Positions 23,212-32,687 of a DNA stretch of 64,000 nt are shown piece after piece. Made by a program: the position numbers and the translations under genes. The notes beneath the pieces are model-generated. The model worked only from the letters and a program-made list of their open reading frames with translations. It did no database searches and was not told the origin of the DNA. Source of the stretch: Verrucomicrobiaceae bacterium (GTDB lineage Bacteria > Verrucomicrobiota > Verrucomicrobiia > Verrucomicrobiales > Verrucomicrobiaceae); contig JAIXSY010000019.1 of assembly GCA_027484445.1 (NCBI GenBank), positions 1 through 64,000 on the forward strand, given 5' to 3'. Every line of letters begins with the position of its first letter. Positions within the stretch are counted from its first letter, which is position 1.

Positions 23212-25158
23212 CTAGAGCATCGTTTCCACCTGGGCCAGCACATCAGCAAAGGGCATCCGCTCCAGCAGGCCAAAGGTATCGAGCTGAGTCAGGCGTGCCC
23301 GGCTGGTCGCAGGGCTGGTCAGCCCACACAGAAAGCGAGCCAACTGCCTAGGAGCCCGTAGGGCTGGGTGACGCTCCTGAGTCAGTCGGCGGATGGCTTC
23401 TAGCTCCTGCGCATGAAAAGTCACCGTCGGCGTGCAGGGGATCTGCCGCGGAGCTTGTGCCTCCACGAGTGCGTCTTTGGCCTCCACACAGCTCGTGCAG
23501 GTGCCGCAGTCGTGGCCCAGTTCCTCGCCAAAGTAGCTCAAAAGCCAGCGCGTCAGGCAGCCGCGATGCTCGGCCAGCGCCAGCACTTCATCCAGTCGGC
23601 GGATGTCCCGCGTCTCTCGTTGGGTGAAGAGCGCCTGCATCTCCTGGCTGATGAGTTCGGGATCACGGCGCTGGCGTTCCTCGCACAATCGGTAGCGCTG
23701 GCGTGGCTTGCTCGGCTTGAGCTCGATCTCCCCCGCCTCTTCCAGCCAAGTCAGCGCCTTCAGGATGCGCTCGCGACTTTCTCCTATCGCTTCGGCGGCT
23801 TCGTCTGGGTTCAGGGTGGTCCATTTCGTGCCCTTGGCACCTGCGGCGAAAAGCTTGCGGAGAAAGGCCTGTCTCTCGGGCTTGTGACCGGCCAGCACGC
23901 GTGCCTCCGGCTCCAGCAGGCGGAACTGGTAGCTGGCGTAAAAGGTGCCGAGCGGTCTGAGTACGCCGCGCAGTTCCAGTTGGGTCAGCACAGTCTCGAT
24001 GACCAGGGGTCGGATGTCTGTGGCCTGGGACAGCTCGTAGAGAGAAAAGTCAAACTCCTGCCCCTGGCGCAGCAGGTGATCCACCAGCTGGCGCAGGGCC
24101 AGTGGCGTGGGCGTGTCGCCGTAGGTGAAGTTTTCCAGCACGATCCGGTCATCCCCACAGGCCAGCATTTCACAGAGCGCAGGCTGACCGTCACGCCCCG
24201 CACGGCCTGCCTCCTGGAGATAATTTTCCAGCGTCTTGGGCAGGTTGTAGTGATAGACCGCGCGGATGTCTGCCTTGTCGATGCCCATCCCAAACGCGAT
24301 CGTGGCCACGATGACCTTCGTCTGCCCGCTCATGAAGGCATCTTGCGCAGCGTGGCGGTACTCATCCGGCAGGCCGGCGTGGTAAGCGAGCGCGTCGATG
24401 CCCTGCTGCTGGAGGTAGGTCGCCACCTCCTCTGCCGTGTGCTGCAGCGTCACATACACAATGGCCGCCTCAGACCGCGCCTTCAGCAGACGGCTCAGCA
24501 CCCGCTTCCGCTCAGCGGCAGGGCAGGGCGTGATGCGGAAATGCAGGTTCGGTCGGTGAAAAGACGTCTGCACGTGATCTCCTGGCGCGATGCCAAAAGC
24601 GCGACGGATGTCCTGCGCCACCTCAGGCGTGGCCGTGGCGGTCAGCGCCAGCACCGGGCGGATGCCCAGCTCCTCAGCGACCTTGGCGAGGCGCAGGTAC
24701 TCCGGGCGGAAATTGTGCCCCCACTCGGAAATGCAGTGCGCCTCATCCACGGCCATCAGACTGACTTTCAGCCGCCGCAGCCGCTCGATGAAGGCCTCGT
24801 TCATCAGTCGCTCCGGGGCGATGTAGAGCAGCTTTAGCTGGCCCTGCTGAAGAGCATCAAAGACTTCCTGAACCTCGCTAGCACTCAGGGAAGAGTCCAG
24901 TCGTGCCGCCGCGATGCCGCGATGCCGCAGCGATTGCACCTGGTCCTTCATCAGCGCGATGAGGGGGGAGATCACCAGCGTCACGCCCTCCCTCAGCAGC
25001 GCTGGCAACTGGTAGCACAGGCTTTTCCCTGCACTGGTGGGAAAGAGCGCCAGCGTGCTGCGGCCTGCCAAAAGCCCACGCATCACCTGCTCCTGCCCAG
25101 GGCGAAAGCCCGCATGGCCAAAGGTTTGCCTTAGCGTCGTCAGCAGCGCGTCATCCAT
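23212..25158 (-). CDS. recQ: ATP-dependent DNA helicase RecQ
   Basis: 648 residues from MDDALLTTLRQTFGHAGFRP; the frame extends upstream to 25287 without homology. Superfamily 2 motifs: FRPGQEQ (motif 0), FPTSAGKSLCYQLPAL (I), VDEAHCISEWGHNFRPEY (II), LTATATPEV (III), IVYVTLQHTAEEVA (IV) and YLQEAGRAGRDG (VI). A cysteine-bearing zinc region (HDCGTCTSC) follows, then a winged-helix/HRDC-like end. It unwinds recombination and replication intermediates. It diverges from the ClpX-like gene across a 110-bp intergenic space that must hold both promoters. Confidence 0.95.
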   Translation of the reverse strand: MDDALLTTLRQTFGHAGFRPGQEQVMRGLLAGRSTLALFPTSAGKSLCYQLPALLREGVTLVISPLIALMKDQVQSLRHRGIAAARLDSSLSASEVQEVFDALQQGQLKLLYIAPERLMNEAFIERLRRLKVSLMAVDEAHCISEWGHNFRPEYLRLAKVAEELGIRPVLALTATATPEVAQDIRRAFGIAPGDHVQTSFHRPNLHFRITPCPAAERKRVLSRLLKARSEAAIVYVTLQHTAEEVATYLQQQGIDALAYHAGLPDEYRHAAQDAFMSGQTKVIVATIAFGMGIDKADIRAVYHYNLPKTLENYLQEAGRAGRDGQPALCEMLACGDDRIVLENFTYGDTPTPLALRQLVDHLLRQGQEFDFSLYELSQATDIRPLVIETVLTQLELRGVLRPLGTFYASYQFRLLEPEARVLAGHKPERQAFLRKLFAAGAKGTKWTTLNPDEAAEAIGESRERILKALTWLEEAGEIELKPSKPRQRYRLCEERQRRDPELISQEMQALFTQRETRDIRRLDEVLALAEHRGCLTRWLLSYFGEELGHDCGTCTSCVEAKDALVEAQAPRQIPCTPTVTFHAQELEAIRRLTQERHPALRAPRQLARFLCGLTSPATSRARLTQLDTFGLLERMPFADVLAQVETML

Positions 25159-25268
25159 CGCGATTCCATGGCATCCTTTGGGCGCGAAAGCACTCACTTT
25201 TCCCAGCCCTGGTTCTCTGCCTCTGCTCTTGCCCTGCGCCGGGGTTTCGCGGATGGTCGATGCACACC

Positions 25269-26933
25269 ATGAGCGACAGCGCCCCACCCGAACCGCCCCA
25301 GCCGCCGCAAAAACCCCTCCCTGCCCCTGAGGAGATCACGCGGAAGCTGGAGGACTTCATCAAAAACAGCCTCGGAGGGCAGGTCATCTTCTCCCGCATC
25401 GAACCGCATGACCTCGGCACCCGCGCCCCTGAATCCAGCGGGTCAGATGCGCCACCGGAGGAGCCAGAGCAGGACAGCCGGGCCATCTTTGAATTCCACC
25501 ACAAGCCAGCAGACATCAAAGCCCACCTGGACCGCTACGTGATCCGCCAGGACGAGGCCAAGAAGGTCCTGGCCACGGCCGTCTGTGACCACTACAACCA
25601 TGCCCGGATGATCCGGGAAAATGAGGAGCGCGAAGGCGCGGAGCCGCTCGAGTTCTCCAAGCAAAACGTCATCATCTCAGGTCCTACCGGCGTCGGGAAA
25701 ACCTACCTCGTCAAGCACATCGCCGATCTCGTCGGTGTGCCTTTTGTCAAAGCAGACGCCACCAAATTCAGCGAGACCGGCTATGTCGGTGCAGATGTCG
25801 ATGACCTCGTGCGCGACCTCGTCGCCAAGGCGAATGGCAATGTCGAGCTGGCCGAGCACGGCATCATTTATCTGGATGAGATCGACAAGCTCGCCACTGG
25901 CGGCGAGGGCCGCATCGGACGGGATGTCAGTGGCCGTGGCGTGCAGACGGCGCTGCTGAAGCTGATGGAGGAGACGGAAGTGCCGCTCTATGCCCAAAAC
26001 GACTTTCGCAGTCAGATGAAGATGATGTTCGACATGCGCCAAGGCCGCAGCAGCGGGCGTGAGGTGGTGAACACGCGGAACATTCTCTTCATCGTTAGCG
26101 GTGCCTTCTCGGGCATCGAAAAGATCATCGAAAAGCGCCAGGCACGCGCCACCATCGGCTTCGGAGCCACGCTGGCAGAAAAGCCCACCCCCGAAGACCT
26201 GCTTCGCCAGGCCACGACACGGGACTTCATCGACTACGGCTTCGAGGTAGAATTCATCGGCCGCCTCCCGGTGCGTGTGTTCTGCGATCCGCTGAAGGCG
26301 GAGGACCTCTTCCAGATCATGAAGAACAGCGCAGGCAGCCTGATCCGTCAGTATGAGCGTGAATTCCATGCCTACGGCGTGCGTGCCCTCTTTCAGGACG
26401 ATGCTCTGCGCCTCGTCGCAGCCCGGGCTGCGGAGGAAAAAACGGGCGCGCGTGGGCTTGTCACCGCATGGGAAAAAGTACTCCGCGACTTCAAGTTCGA
26501 GCTACCCAGCCTCGGCCTGCCAGAGATCAACATTGACGCCGCCCTCATCACCGATCCACAGGCCGCGCTGGAGCGCTGCCGTGTGGAAGCAGAGAAGCTG
26601 AAGATCGACGTTCGGGGTGAGGAGGTGCGCTCTTTTGCTGCCCAGTTCGCTCTGCAGACCGGCTTCAGTCTCGACTTCGAGCCTGGAGCCATTGCCGCCC
26701 TTGTCCAGCGGGCTCAGCGTGAGGGCAATGCCATCGAGACCCTGTGCAGCCGCCTTTTCAAGGACTTCGCCTTCGGCCTCCAGCTCATCTCCCGGAACAC
26801 TGGGCAGACGCGCTTTCAGCTCGACCAAGCTGCGGTCGAATCTCCCGAGCGTTACCTGAGTGACCTTGTCGTCAGCTCCTATCGCCTGCCCGAGCCCCCA
26901 GCCCCAGCCTTCCCAGACGACCATGCATCGTAA
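25269..26933 (+). CDS. ClpX-like AAA+ unfoldase with non-standard N- and C-termini
   Basis: 554 residues; typical ClpX has about 420. The AAA+ core is ClpX-like: Walker A GPTGVGKT, pore loop GYVGADV, Walker B IIYLDEIDKL, RDVSGRGVQTALLKLMEE, and the IGFGA loop that docks ClpX to ClpP. Then EFIGRLP and KTGARGL follow. The N-terminal C4 zinc domain used for adaptor binding is absent; a proline/glutamate-rich stretch replaces it. After the small domain there are about 150 extra residues of unknown fold. No clpP is nearby. It is probably a specialised second ClpX whose IGF loop suggests it still meets ClpP (inference). Confidence 0.82.
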   Translation: MSDSAPPEPPQPPQKPLPAPEEITRKLEDFIKNSLGGQVIFSRIEPHDLGTRAPESSGSDAPPEEPEQDSRAIFEFHHKPADIKAHLDRYVIRQDEAKKVLATAVCDHYNHARMIRENEEREGAEPLEFSKQNVIISGPTGVGKTYLVKHIADLVGVPFVKADATKFSETGYVGADVDDLVRDLVAKANGNVELAEHGIIYLDEIDKLATGGEGRIGRDVSGRGVQTALLKLMEETEVPLYAQNDFRSQMKMMFDMRQGRSSGREVVNTRNILFIVSGAFSGIEKIIEKRQARATIGFGATLAEKPTPEDLLRQATTRDFIDYGFEVEFIGRLPVRVFCDPLKAEDLFQIMKNSAGSLIRQYEREFHAYGVRALFQDDALRLVAARAAEEKTGARGLVTAWEKVLRDFKFELPSLGLPEINIDAALITDPQAALERCRVEAEKLKIDVRGEEVRSFAAQFALQTGFSLDFEPGAIAALVQRAQREGNAIETLCSRLFKDFAFGLQLISRNTGQTRFQLDQAAVESPERYLSDLVVSSYRLPEPPAPAFPDDHAS

Positions 26934-27324
26934 CCGCGCCGCCATCTTGTTCATCGGAGTCCTCGTCAGCGTGCCGCTTCTGGCGCTGTATCAGTTTGGC
27001 GTCTTTCCCGAGGCCGCGCGCTGGCTCGCGGGTCGCCTGCCCAGCCTGCTCGTCTTGCCTGGCTCTGGGACACTGCGCCAGTCCCTGCCCCTCCAGTATG
27101 CGTTTTACACCTGCTTGGCTTTTGCCTGCGCATGGCTGGGCATGACGCTGGAGGCTGCGTGGAAAAAGTATCTCTTCCTGCTAGCGCTGAGTTTCCTGGT
27201 GCTGCTGCTCACGCCCGCGCTGGCTCTGAATGGCCTGCTCTTTGAACCCTTTTCCGGAATCCTTGCCGCTGCCTTTGCCATGCTCATTGGTGTCATGGCG
27301 GCAGATCGTCGGGACTCGGTCTGA
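26923..27324 (+). CDS. Hypothetical membrane protein
   Basis: 133 residues from ATG 26923, overlapping the end of the ClpX-like gene by 11 bp; the frame is open upstream only as overlap. Four hydrophobic segments: AAILFIGVLVSVPLLALYQF, PLQYAFYTCLAFACAWLGM, KYLFLLALSFLVLLLTPALA and ILAAAFAMLIGVMAA. No known family is recognised. The overlap indicates cotranscription with the unfoldase gene. Confidence 0.6.
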   Translation: MHRNRAAILFIGVLVSVPLLALYQFGVFPEAARWLAGRLPSLLVLPGSGTLRQSLPLQYAFYTCLAFACAWLGMTLEAAWKKYLFLLALSFLVLLLTPALALNGLLFEPFSGILAAAFAMLIGVMAADRRDSV

Positions 27325-27341
27325 CCTGCGCCGTCCCTGCC

Positions 27342-27369
27342 CGGCTCTTGCTCAGGAAAAAAAGAGCCG
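27342..27369 (+). terminator. Possible weak terminator hairpin
   Basis: Inverted pair CGGCTCTT (27342-27349) and AAGAGCCG (27362-27369) with a 12-nt loop, followed only by TTTGCG. It lies between the small membrane protein gene and the cupredoxin gene. The poor T-tract keeps confidence low. Confidence 0.35.
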
Positions 27370-27427
27370 TTTGCGTGTGAGGCGTCCCGTGCTCCTGTAG
27401 CGCCGTTTATCCCCCAGAACACTCCTC

Positions 27428-28093
27428 ATGTCTGCTCACTCCACCCACGCCTCTGAAAGTCAAGGTTCCATCTGGAGCTTCCTGAATGTCTTGATCGCCC
27501 TCGCCATCGGGGGTTTTGCCTTCTTCTGGGCTTCCGCCTTCTTCATCGGGGGTTTTGCCGAAAGCGCAGGCCTGCGCGATGAAGCCGCTGCGGAGAAAGC
27601 CGCCGCCCCTGCGCCTGCGGCTGCTGAAGCAGCCCCTGCGGCCAGCACCTCTGCCGCCGCACCCGCCGCAGCGGCAGCGACGCCTGCGGCCGCCCCTGCC
27701 CCTGCCGCTGTCGCCGAAATCACCATCAAGCCTGACACGGCCAACCCGCTGGCCTACGACACCAAGGAATTCAAAGTGAAGGCTGGTCAGAAAGTGAAGC
27801 TCACCTTCAACAACGTGCATCCTGCCGTTCCACAGCCGCACAACATCGTCATCGGTGCCGCAGGCGCGAAGGACAAGCTCATGAGCCTAGCCATGCAAGC
27901 CGCCATGGCTCCCGATGGCATGGCCAAGGGATTCATCCCCGAAGCCCCTGAGGTGCTCTTTCACACCAAACTGCTCCAGGCAGGTCAGAGCGAGACCATT
28001 GAGTTCACCGCTCCTGCCGCAGGCGATTACCCTTACCTCTGCACCTTCCCTGGCCATGGTGCGATCATGAATGGCGTCATGAAGGTGGAGTAA
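27428..28093 (+). CDS. Membrane-anchored azurin/plastocyanin-like copper protein
   Basis: 221 residues. An N-terminal membrane anchor (FLNVLIALAIGGFAFFWASAFF) is followed by an Ala/Pro linker of about 55 residues that acts as a flexible stalk. The C-terminal cupredoxin domain carries the ligands of a type 1 copper site: His in VPQPHNIVIG, then Cys, His and Met in YLCTFPGHGAIMNG with the azurin-type C-x4-H-x3-M spacing. It probably shuttles electrons at the outer face of the inner membrane. A good intrinsic terminator follows. No cytochrome or oxidase gene is in this neighbourhood. Confidence 0.92.
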   Translation: MSAHSTHASESQGSIWSFLNVLIALAIGGFAFFWASAFFIGGFAESAGLRDEAAAEKAAAPAPAAAEAAPAASTSAAAPAAAAATPAAAPAPAAVAEITIKPDTANPLAYDTKEFKVKAGQKVKLTFNNVHPAVPQPHNIVIGAAGAKDKLMSLAMQAAMAPDGMAKGFIPEAPEVLFHTKLLQAGQSETIEFTAPAAGDYPYLCTFPGHGAIMNGVMKVE

Positions 28094-28117
28094 GCCTTGG
28101 TTCCCGTCTCTTTCATC

Positions 28118-28150
28118 AGGCCGCCGGTGTTCCCTGCGGCCTTTTTGTTG
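28118..28150 (+). terminator. Intrinsic terminator after the cupredoxin gene
   Basis: Stem AGGCCGC/GCGGCCT with an 11-nt loop, immediately followed by TTTTGTTG, 25 bp after the stop codon. This is the clearest rho-independent terminator in the window. Confidence 0.8.
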
Positions 28151-28227
28151 TCCAGAACGGTAGGGTCTCAAGGCGTTCTTGCCCCCAAAGAGATTGGGCC
28201 TTTGGGCTCACGCGTGGCGGGCAATCC

Positions 28228-29721
28228 TCAGGCCACGCGCAGGTACTCCAGCAGCCCCTGCGGTCCACCTTCCCTGCCGAAGCCAGATTGCTTGTAGCCG
28301 CCAAAGGGGCTGGCTGGGTCGAACTTGTTGTAGGTGTTCGCCCAGACCACACCTGCGCGCAGCTGGCTGCTCATCTTCAAGATCAGGCTGCCTTTGTCCG
28401 TCCAGACGCCAGCGCTCAGTCCGTAGGCGGTGTTGTTTGCCTTTTCCACGGCCTCCTCCGGCGTGCGGAAGGTCAGGATGCTGAGCACCGGACCGAAGAT
28501 CTCTTCTTGGGCGATGCGGTGGCTCATGCTCACGCCACTGAAGACCGTGGGTCTGAAAAAATAACCGTGAGCAGGCAGGCGGCAGCTGCTCTGGTGCATC
28601 TCTGCTCCTTGGGCCACACCGCTTTTCACCAGCTCCTCGATCTTTGTCAGTTGCTCACGGCTGTTGATGGCACCGATGTCGGTGTTTTTGTCCAGAGGAT
28701 CGCCCACACGCAGCACGGCCATGCGGCGCTTCAGACGTGCCAGCACTTCAGAGGCGATGCTTTCCTGCACCAGCAGGCGCGATCCCGCGCAGCAGACATG
28801 GCCTTGGTTGAAAAAGATGCCGTTCACGATGCCCTCCACCGCTTGATCCAGCGGCGCATCTTCGAAGATGAGGTTCGCGGCCTTGCCGCCTAGCTCCAGC
28901 GTCACTTTCTTTTCTGTGCTGGCCAGGCTGCGCAGGATGCTTCGCCCGACCTCGGTGCTGCCGGTGAAGGCCACCTTGGCCGTGAGCGGATGGTTCACGA
29001 GAGCCGCGCCGGTCTCGCTACCGCCGGTGACGAGATTCACCACGCCTGCGGGCAGTTCAGCCTGCTGGCAGATTTCGGCGAACTTCAGGGCTGTGACGCT
29101 CGTGGTCTCCGCCGGTTTCAAGACCACACAGTTCCCTGCCGCCAGTGCAGGGGCGATTTTCCAGGCCAGCATCAGCAGCGGGAAATTCCACGGGATGACC
29201 TGCCCCACGACGCCATAGGGCGCCACCGTGCGCCCAGGGGCCAGGTGCTCCAGCTTGTCGGCCCAGCCAGCGTGGTAAAAAAAGTGCGCCGCCGCCATCG
29301 GCACGTCAAAGTCACGCGCTTCCTTGATCGGCTTGCCGCCATCCATCGTTTCCGCCACGGCGAATTCACGGGAGCGATCCTGAAGCAGTCGTGCGATGCG
29401 GTAAAGATACTTCCCGCGCTCTTGGCCGGACATTTTCCCCCACACGCGCTGCTGAGCCCGCTGAGCAGCGCGGCAGGCGGTGTCCACATCGGCCGCCGTG
29501 CCTAGAGCCACATCGCACAGCTTCTTTTCCGTGGCGGGATTGATGCTGGGAAAGGACTTGCCGCCCGCAGCTGGCACGAACTTCCCATCGATGAACAGAT
29601 CGTAGCTCGACCGGATCTGCGGGTCTGCGGTTTCAGGCGCGGGATCGTATTCCCAAAGGTCGCCAAAGACGAGTTCGCGGGCAGGCTGGCGGCGGGCAGA
29701 TGGTTTCGAGGCAGCAGGCAT
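28228..29721 (-). CDS. Aldehyde dehydrogenase family protein
   Basis: 497 residues from MPAASKPSARRQP; an upstream in-frame Met at 29760 is possible. Full-length ALDH: PWNFPLLMLAWKIAPALAAGN, GFTGS-like VAFTGSTEVGRSI, catalytic glutamate in KVTLELGGKAANLIFEDA, and catalytic cysteine in FFNQGHVCCAGSRLLVQES. EEIFGPVLSILTF and the terminal FGGYKQSGFGREGG follow. It oxidises an aldehyde to an acid with NAD(P); the substrate cannot be told from sequence. It stands alone, diverging from the aminotransferase gene. Confidence 0.93.
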   Translation of the reverse strand: MPAASKPSARRQPARELVFGDLWEYDPAPETADPQIRSSYDLFIDGKFVPAAGGKSFPSINPATEKKLCDVALGTAADVDTACRAAQRAQQRVWGKMSGQERGKYLYRIARLLQDRSREFAVAETMDGGKPIKEARDFDVPMAAAHFFYHAGWADKLEHLAPGRTVAPYGVVGQVIPWNFPLLMLAWKIAPALAAGNCVVLKPAETTSVTALKFAEICQQAELPAGVVNLVTGGSETGAALVNHPLTAKVAFTGSTEVGRSILRSLASTEKKVTLELGGKAANLIFEDAPLDQAVEGIVNGIFFNQGHVCCAGSRLLVQESIASEVLARLKRRMAVLRVGDPLDKNTDIGAINSREQLTKIEELVKSGVAQGAEMHQSSCRLPAHGYFFRPTVFSGVSMSHRIAQEEIFGPVLSILTFRTPEEAVEKANNTAYGLSAGVWTDKGSLILKMSSQLRAGVVWANTYNKFDPASPFGGYKQSGFGREGGPQGLLEYLRVA

Positions 29722-29842
29722 GACGGCCCAGAGTGTGTGGGCAGGCCGGTGCTTTGCCAAGCAATGACTTCACGTCTGCATGCCTTGCTGGCTTTTGCAC
29801 AGGCGCGCTTGCCGTGCGTGGCAGTGCCTTCTAGGCTGGCGG

Positions 29843-31108
29843 ATGTCCCCCGACTTGACTTCATTCTCCGACATTGGCCGCCGGTTGGCAGGACCCAGTG
29901 GCATCCAGGAACTCATGGACGACTGCGGCGAGGCGCTCACCCTTTATCCTGACATGCGCATGCTAGGCGGTGGCCAGCCTGCAGCGATCCCTGAGGTTCA
30001 GGCGCTCTGGCGCCAACGCATGGCCGAGATGCTGGCGGAGGGCACGAGTCTGGACAAAACGCTGCTGAACTACGACCCGCCAGCGGGCAATCCCGCTTTT
30101 CGTGAGGCCATGGCGGGCTTCCTGAAGCGCGAGTGTGGCTGGCAGGTCACACGTGAAAACATCGCCGTCGTGCCTAGCAGTCAGACGGGCTTTTTTCTGC
30201 TCTTCAATCTCCTGGCTGGACCTAGCGCTGGCCGCCGCCGTCGCCTTCTTTTCCCCCTGCTGCCGGAATACATCGGCTACGCCAATCAAGCCCTGAGTGA
30301 AGGGCAATTCACCGCTGTGCCGGCGCGCATCGAGTCGCGTGGGGAGCATGAGATCAAGTATCACATCGACTTTGACCGCCTGCGCATCACGCCAGACATC
30401 GCTGCGCTGTGCGTCTCCTGCCCGACGAATCCGACCGGCAATGTCCTCACGCCGGAGGAATTTCAGCGCCTGCATGACATGGCCCAGCAGCATCACATCC
30501 CGCTGATGCTCGACAACGCCTACGGCCATCCCTTTCCCGGCGTGCTGCATGGCGACTGGCGGCCCCATTGGCAGCCCGGCATGATCTTCAGCATCAGCCT
30601 GAGCAAAGTCGGCCTGCCTGGCGTGCGCACCGCAGTCATCGTCGCAGACCCCGGCATCGTGAAGGCCCTGTCAAACATGAACGCCATCGTCTCCCTGGCG
30701 AATGGCAATCTCGGCCAAGCCCTGCTCACCCCGCTGCTGGCGGATGATCGTCTGCTGCGGCTGAGCAGCGAGGTCATCCGCCCCTTTTATCGTGAGCGCT
30801 CCGACTTTGCCAAAGGCGTGCTGGCCAGCGCGCTCGGGCCCCATGTCCCGTGGGCGCTGCATGTGCAGGAGGGCGCGTTTTTCCTGTGGCTGTGGTTGAA
30901 AAACCTGCCCATCCCAGCGGCGCAACTTTACCAGCGGCTGAAGGCGCGGAAAGTGCTTGTCATCCCAGGGCATTACTTCTCCTACGGCCTGGAGCAGCCC
31001 TGGCAGCACCCGCAGGAATGTCTGCGCCTCACTTATTCGCAGCCGCTGCCCATCGTGCAGGAGGGCCTCGAAATCTTGGCTGAGGAAGTGCGTGCCCTGA
31101 AGGCGTAA
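29843..31108 (+). CDS. avtA: Valine-pyruvate aminotransferase
   Basis: 421 residues from MSPDLTSFSDIGRRLAGPSG. PLP-dependent fold-type I aminotransferase: LNYDPPAGNPAFREAMAGFL, SCPTNPTGNVLTPEE, LMLDNAYGHPFPG, and the PLP lysine in SISLSKVGLPGVRTAV. The GGGQPAAIPEV start and the LSKVGLPGVR segment are characteristic of AvtA rather than AspC. It exchanges amino groups between valine and pyruvate in branched-chain and alanine metabolism. The isomerase-like gene follows 45 bp later in the same direction. Confidence 0.9.
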   Translation: MSPDLTSFSDIGRRLAGPSGIQELMDDCGEALTLYPDMRMLGGGQPAAIPEVQALWRQRMAEMLAEGTSLDKTLLNYDPPAGNPAFREAMAGFLKRECGWQVTRENIAVVPSSQTGFFLLFNLLAGPSAGRRRRLLFPLLPEYIGYANQALSEGQFTAVPARIESRGEHEIKYHIDFDRLRITPDIAALCVSCPTNPTGNVLTPEEFQRLHDMAQQHHIPLMLDNAYGHPFPGVLHGDWRPHWQPGMIFSISLSKVGLPGVRTAVIVADPGIVKALSNMNAIVSLANGNLGQALLTPLLADDRLLRLSSEVIRPFYRERSDFAKGVLASALGPHVPWALHVQEGAFFLWLWLKNLPIPAAQLYQRLKARKVLVIPGHYFSYGLEQPWQHPQECLRLTYSQPLPIVQEGLEILAEEVRALKA

Positions 31109-31153
31109 AGCGCCGTTGCTTCTCCCGCATGACTCCATCACGATGGCGGTCCC

Positions 31154-32068
31154 ATGAAACTCGGATTCGTCACCGCCGCCTTGCCTGAACTGCCCTTGGA
31201 AAATGTGCTTGCCTTTGCCAGGCACGAGGGCTTTTCCACGATCGAGGTCTGCTGCTGGCCCGTCGGCAAAGCCGAGCGCAAGTATGCCGGCGTCACTCAT
31301 ATCGACGTCACCACCCTGACTCGAACGAAAGCCGAAGAGGTGCGCGCCCTCTGCCAAGACCATGGCGTGGAGATCAGCTCGCTCGGCTATTACCCGAACA
31401 TGCTAGACCCGAACCCGCAGACGGCGCGTGCCGCCGTAGCCCATTTCAAGAAAGTCATCGTCGCATCACAGTTGCTTGGCTTGAACTTGGCCACAGGCTT
31501 CGTGGGGCGTGATTGCCAAAAGACCGTGGATGAGAACTGGCCGCGCTTCTTGAAGACCTGGAAGCCACTCATCGCCTTCGCGGAAGATCATGGTGTTCGG
31601 GTGGGCATTGAGAATTGTCCCATGTCCTTCACCCGTGATGAATGGCCTGGCGGCAAGAACCTGATGACCACACCGGCGGTCTGGCGTCGTGCCTTTCATG
31701 ATATCGACTCGCCTAACTTTGGGCTGAACTACGATCCTTCGCACTTCATCCTTCAAGACATGGACCCGATCAGCCCACTGGCAGAGTTCAAGGAGCGGCT
31801 CTTCCACCTGCACGCCAAGGACGTTCACATCGACCGCAAGGCGCTCAATGAAGTCGGTCGCTTCGATTATCCGCTGCGTTGGCATCAGCCCCGCATTCCA
31901 GGTTATGGAGACATCGACTGGGCCAAGTTCATGGCCGAAGTCATGCGCATGGGCTACACCGGACCTGTCTGCATTGAGGTCGAAGACGATACTTTTGGCA
32001 AGACGCTGGAAGGCCGCATGAAGGCGCTGAAGGTCGCCCGCAATGTGCTCTCGCCCTTCTTTGGTTAA
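31154..32068 (+). CDS. Sugar phosphate isomerase/epimerase-like TIM barrel (cytoplasmic)
   Basis: 304 residues with no signal peptide. AP_endonuc_2-type barrel: ENVLAFARHEGFSTIEVCCW, ISSLGYYPNML, VGIENCPMSFT, FGLNYDPSHF, LFHLHAKDVHID, GYGDIDWAKFMAEVMRMGY and VCIEVEDD. These supply the E-D-H-E metal set of IolE/xylose-isomerase-like enzymes. Members act on inositol- or keto-sugar-type substrates; the true one is not deducible. Unlike the Tat-exported relative at 3900-4826 this one should be cytoplasmic. It is downstream of avtA with a short gap. Confidence 0.88.
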   Translation: MKLGFVTAALPELPLENVLAFARHEGFSTIEVCCWPVGKAERKYAGVTHIDVTTLTRTKAEEVRALCQDHGVEISSLGYYPNMLDPNPQTARAAVAHFKKVIVASQLLGLNLATGFVGRDCQKTVDENWPRFLKTWKPLIAFAEDHGVRVGIENCPMSFTRDEWPGGKNLMTTPAVWRRAFHDIDSPNFGLNYDPSHFILQDMDPISPLAEFKERLFHLHAKDVHIDRKALNEVGRFDYPLRWHQPRIPGYGDIDWAKFMAEVMRMGYTGPVCIEVEDDTFGKTLEGRMKALKVARNVLSPFFG

Positions 32069-32183
32069 GGTGGCTTTTTGCGCTTGAGTCTCATCGGCAT
32101 AGCTTCCTTGTATGATGATTTGGTAATCCAGTTGATCCGTTGTAGCATTTCTTGCTGAGCGTGCGTTGGTAAGACTCCACTTC

Positions 32184-32678
32184 ATGCGGCAACGCTCCAC
32201 CCATCGACTCATCGCAGCCTTCGTGCTCATGGCCTACGCCGTGGTCGGCACCTCCGCGCTGCCTGCGGTCTTGGCCTTTGCAGCCGCTTGGGATAGCAGT
32301 CATCTGCTCGTCGTGCGTGAGTCCAACCATGGCATGGAGATCACGCTGCATCACCAGGCTGGTCGAGTCACACCGCAGGTTCGCGATCATACTAGCGAGA
32401 TTGCTCGACTCTTGGTGAGCCTGTCCAAGCCAACGCAGCAGGGTGATCATCTGGTGGTTTGCTCTGAGGCCATCATTGCCACCGCCGGTCACGAATCCTT
32501 GTTGAAGGCACGAGTGCTGAAAAGCTCGACGCTGGAAAATCTTTCCGCCACGCTGGAGCAAGCCTTCCAGCATCGCTTGGCACTGCGGCAGCTGCTTCAG
32601 CCACGGAGGCAAGCCACGCTCAACCTTCAGGAAACGAACGAGCTGCCAGCACAAGCTGGCTTCAGGATGTTGATATGA
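32184..32678 (+). CDS. Small exported protein heading the heavy-metal efflux operon
   Basis: 164 residues from ATG 32184 (a GTG at 32166 adds six residues). It has a signal-type N-terminus (RLIAAFVLMAYAVVGTSALPAVLA) with basic residues before it. The mature part is polar and histidine-rich (SNHGMEITLHHQAGR, DHTSE, AGHES), which could bind metal. No family is recognised. It is the first gene before the TolC-like/CzcA block, separated from it by 128 bp that contain two hairpins, so it may be expressed at a different level. Confidence 0.6.
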   Translation: MRQRSTHRLIAAFVLMAYAVVGTSALPAVLAFAAAWDSSHLLVVRESNHGMEITLHHQAGRVTPQVRDHTSEIARLLVSLSKPTQQGDHLVVCSEAIIATAGHESLLKARVLKSSTLENLSATLEQAFQHRLALRQLLQPRRQATLNLQETNELPAQAGFRMLI

Positions 32679-32687
32679 GGCAGCTGC

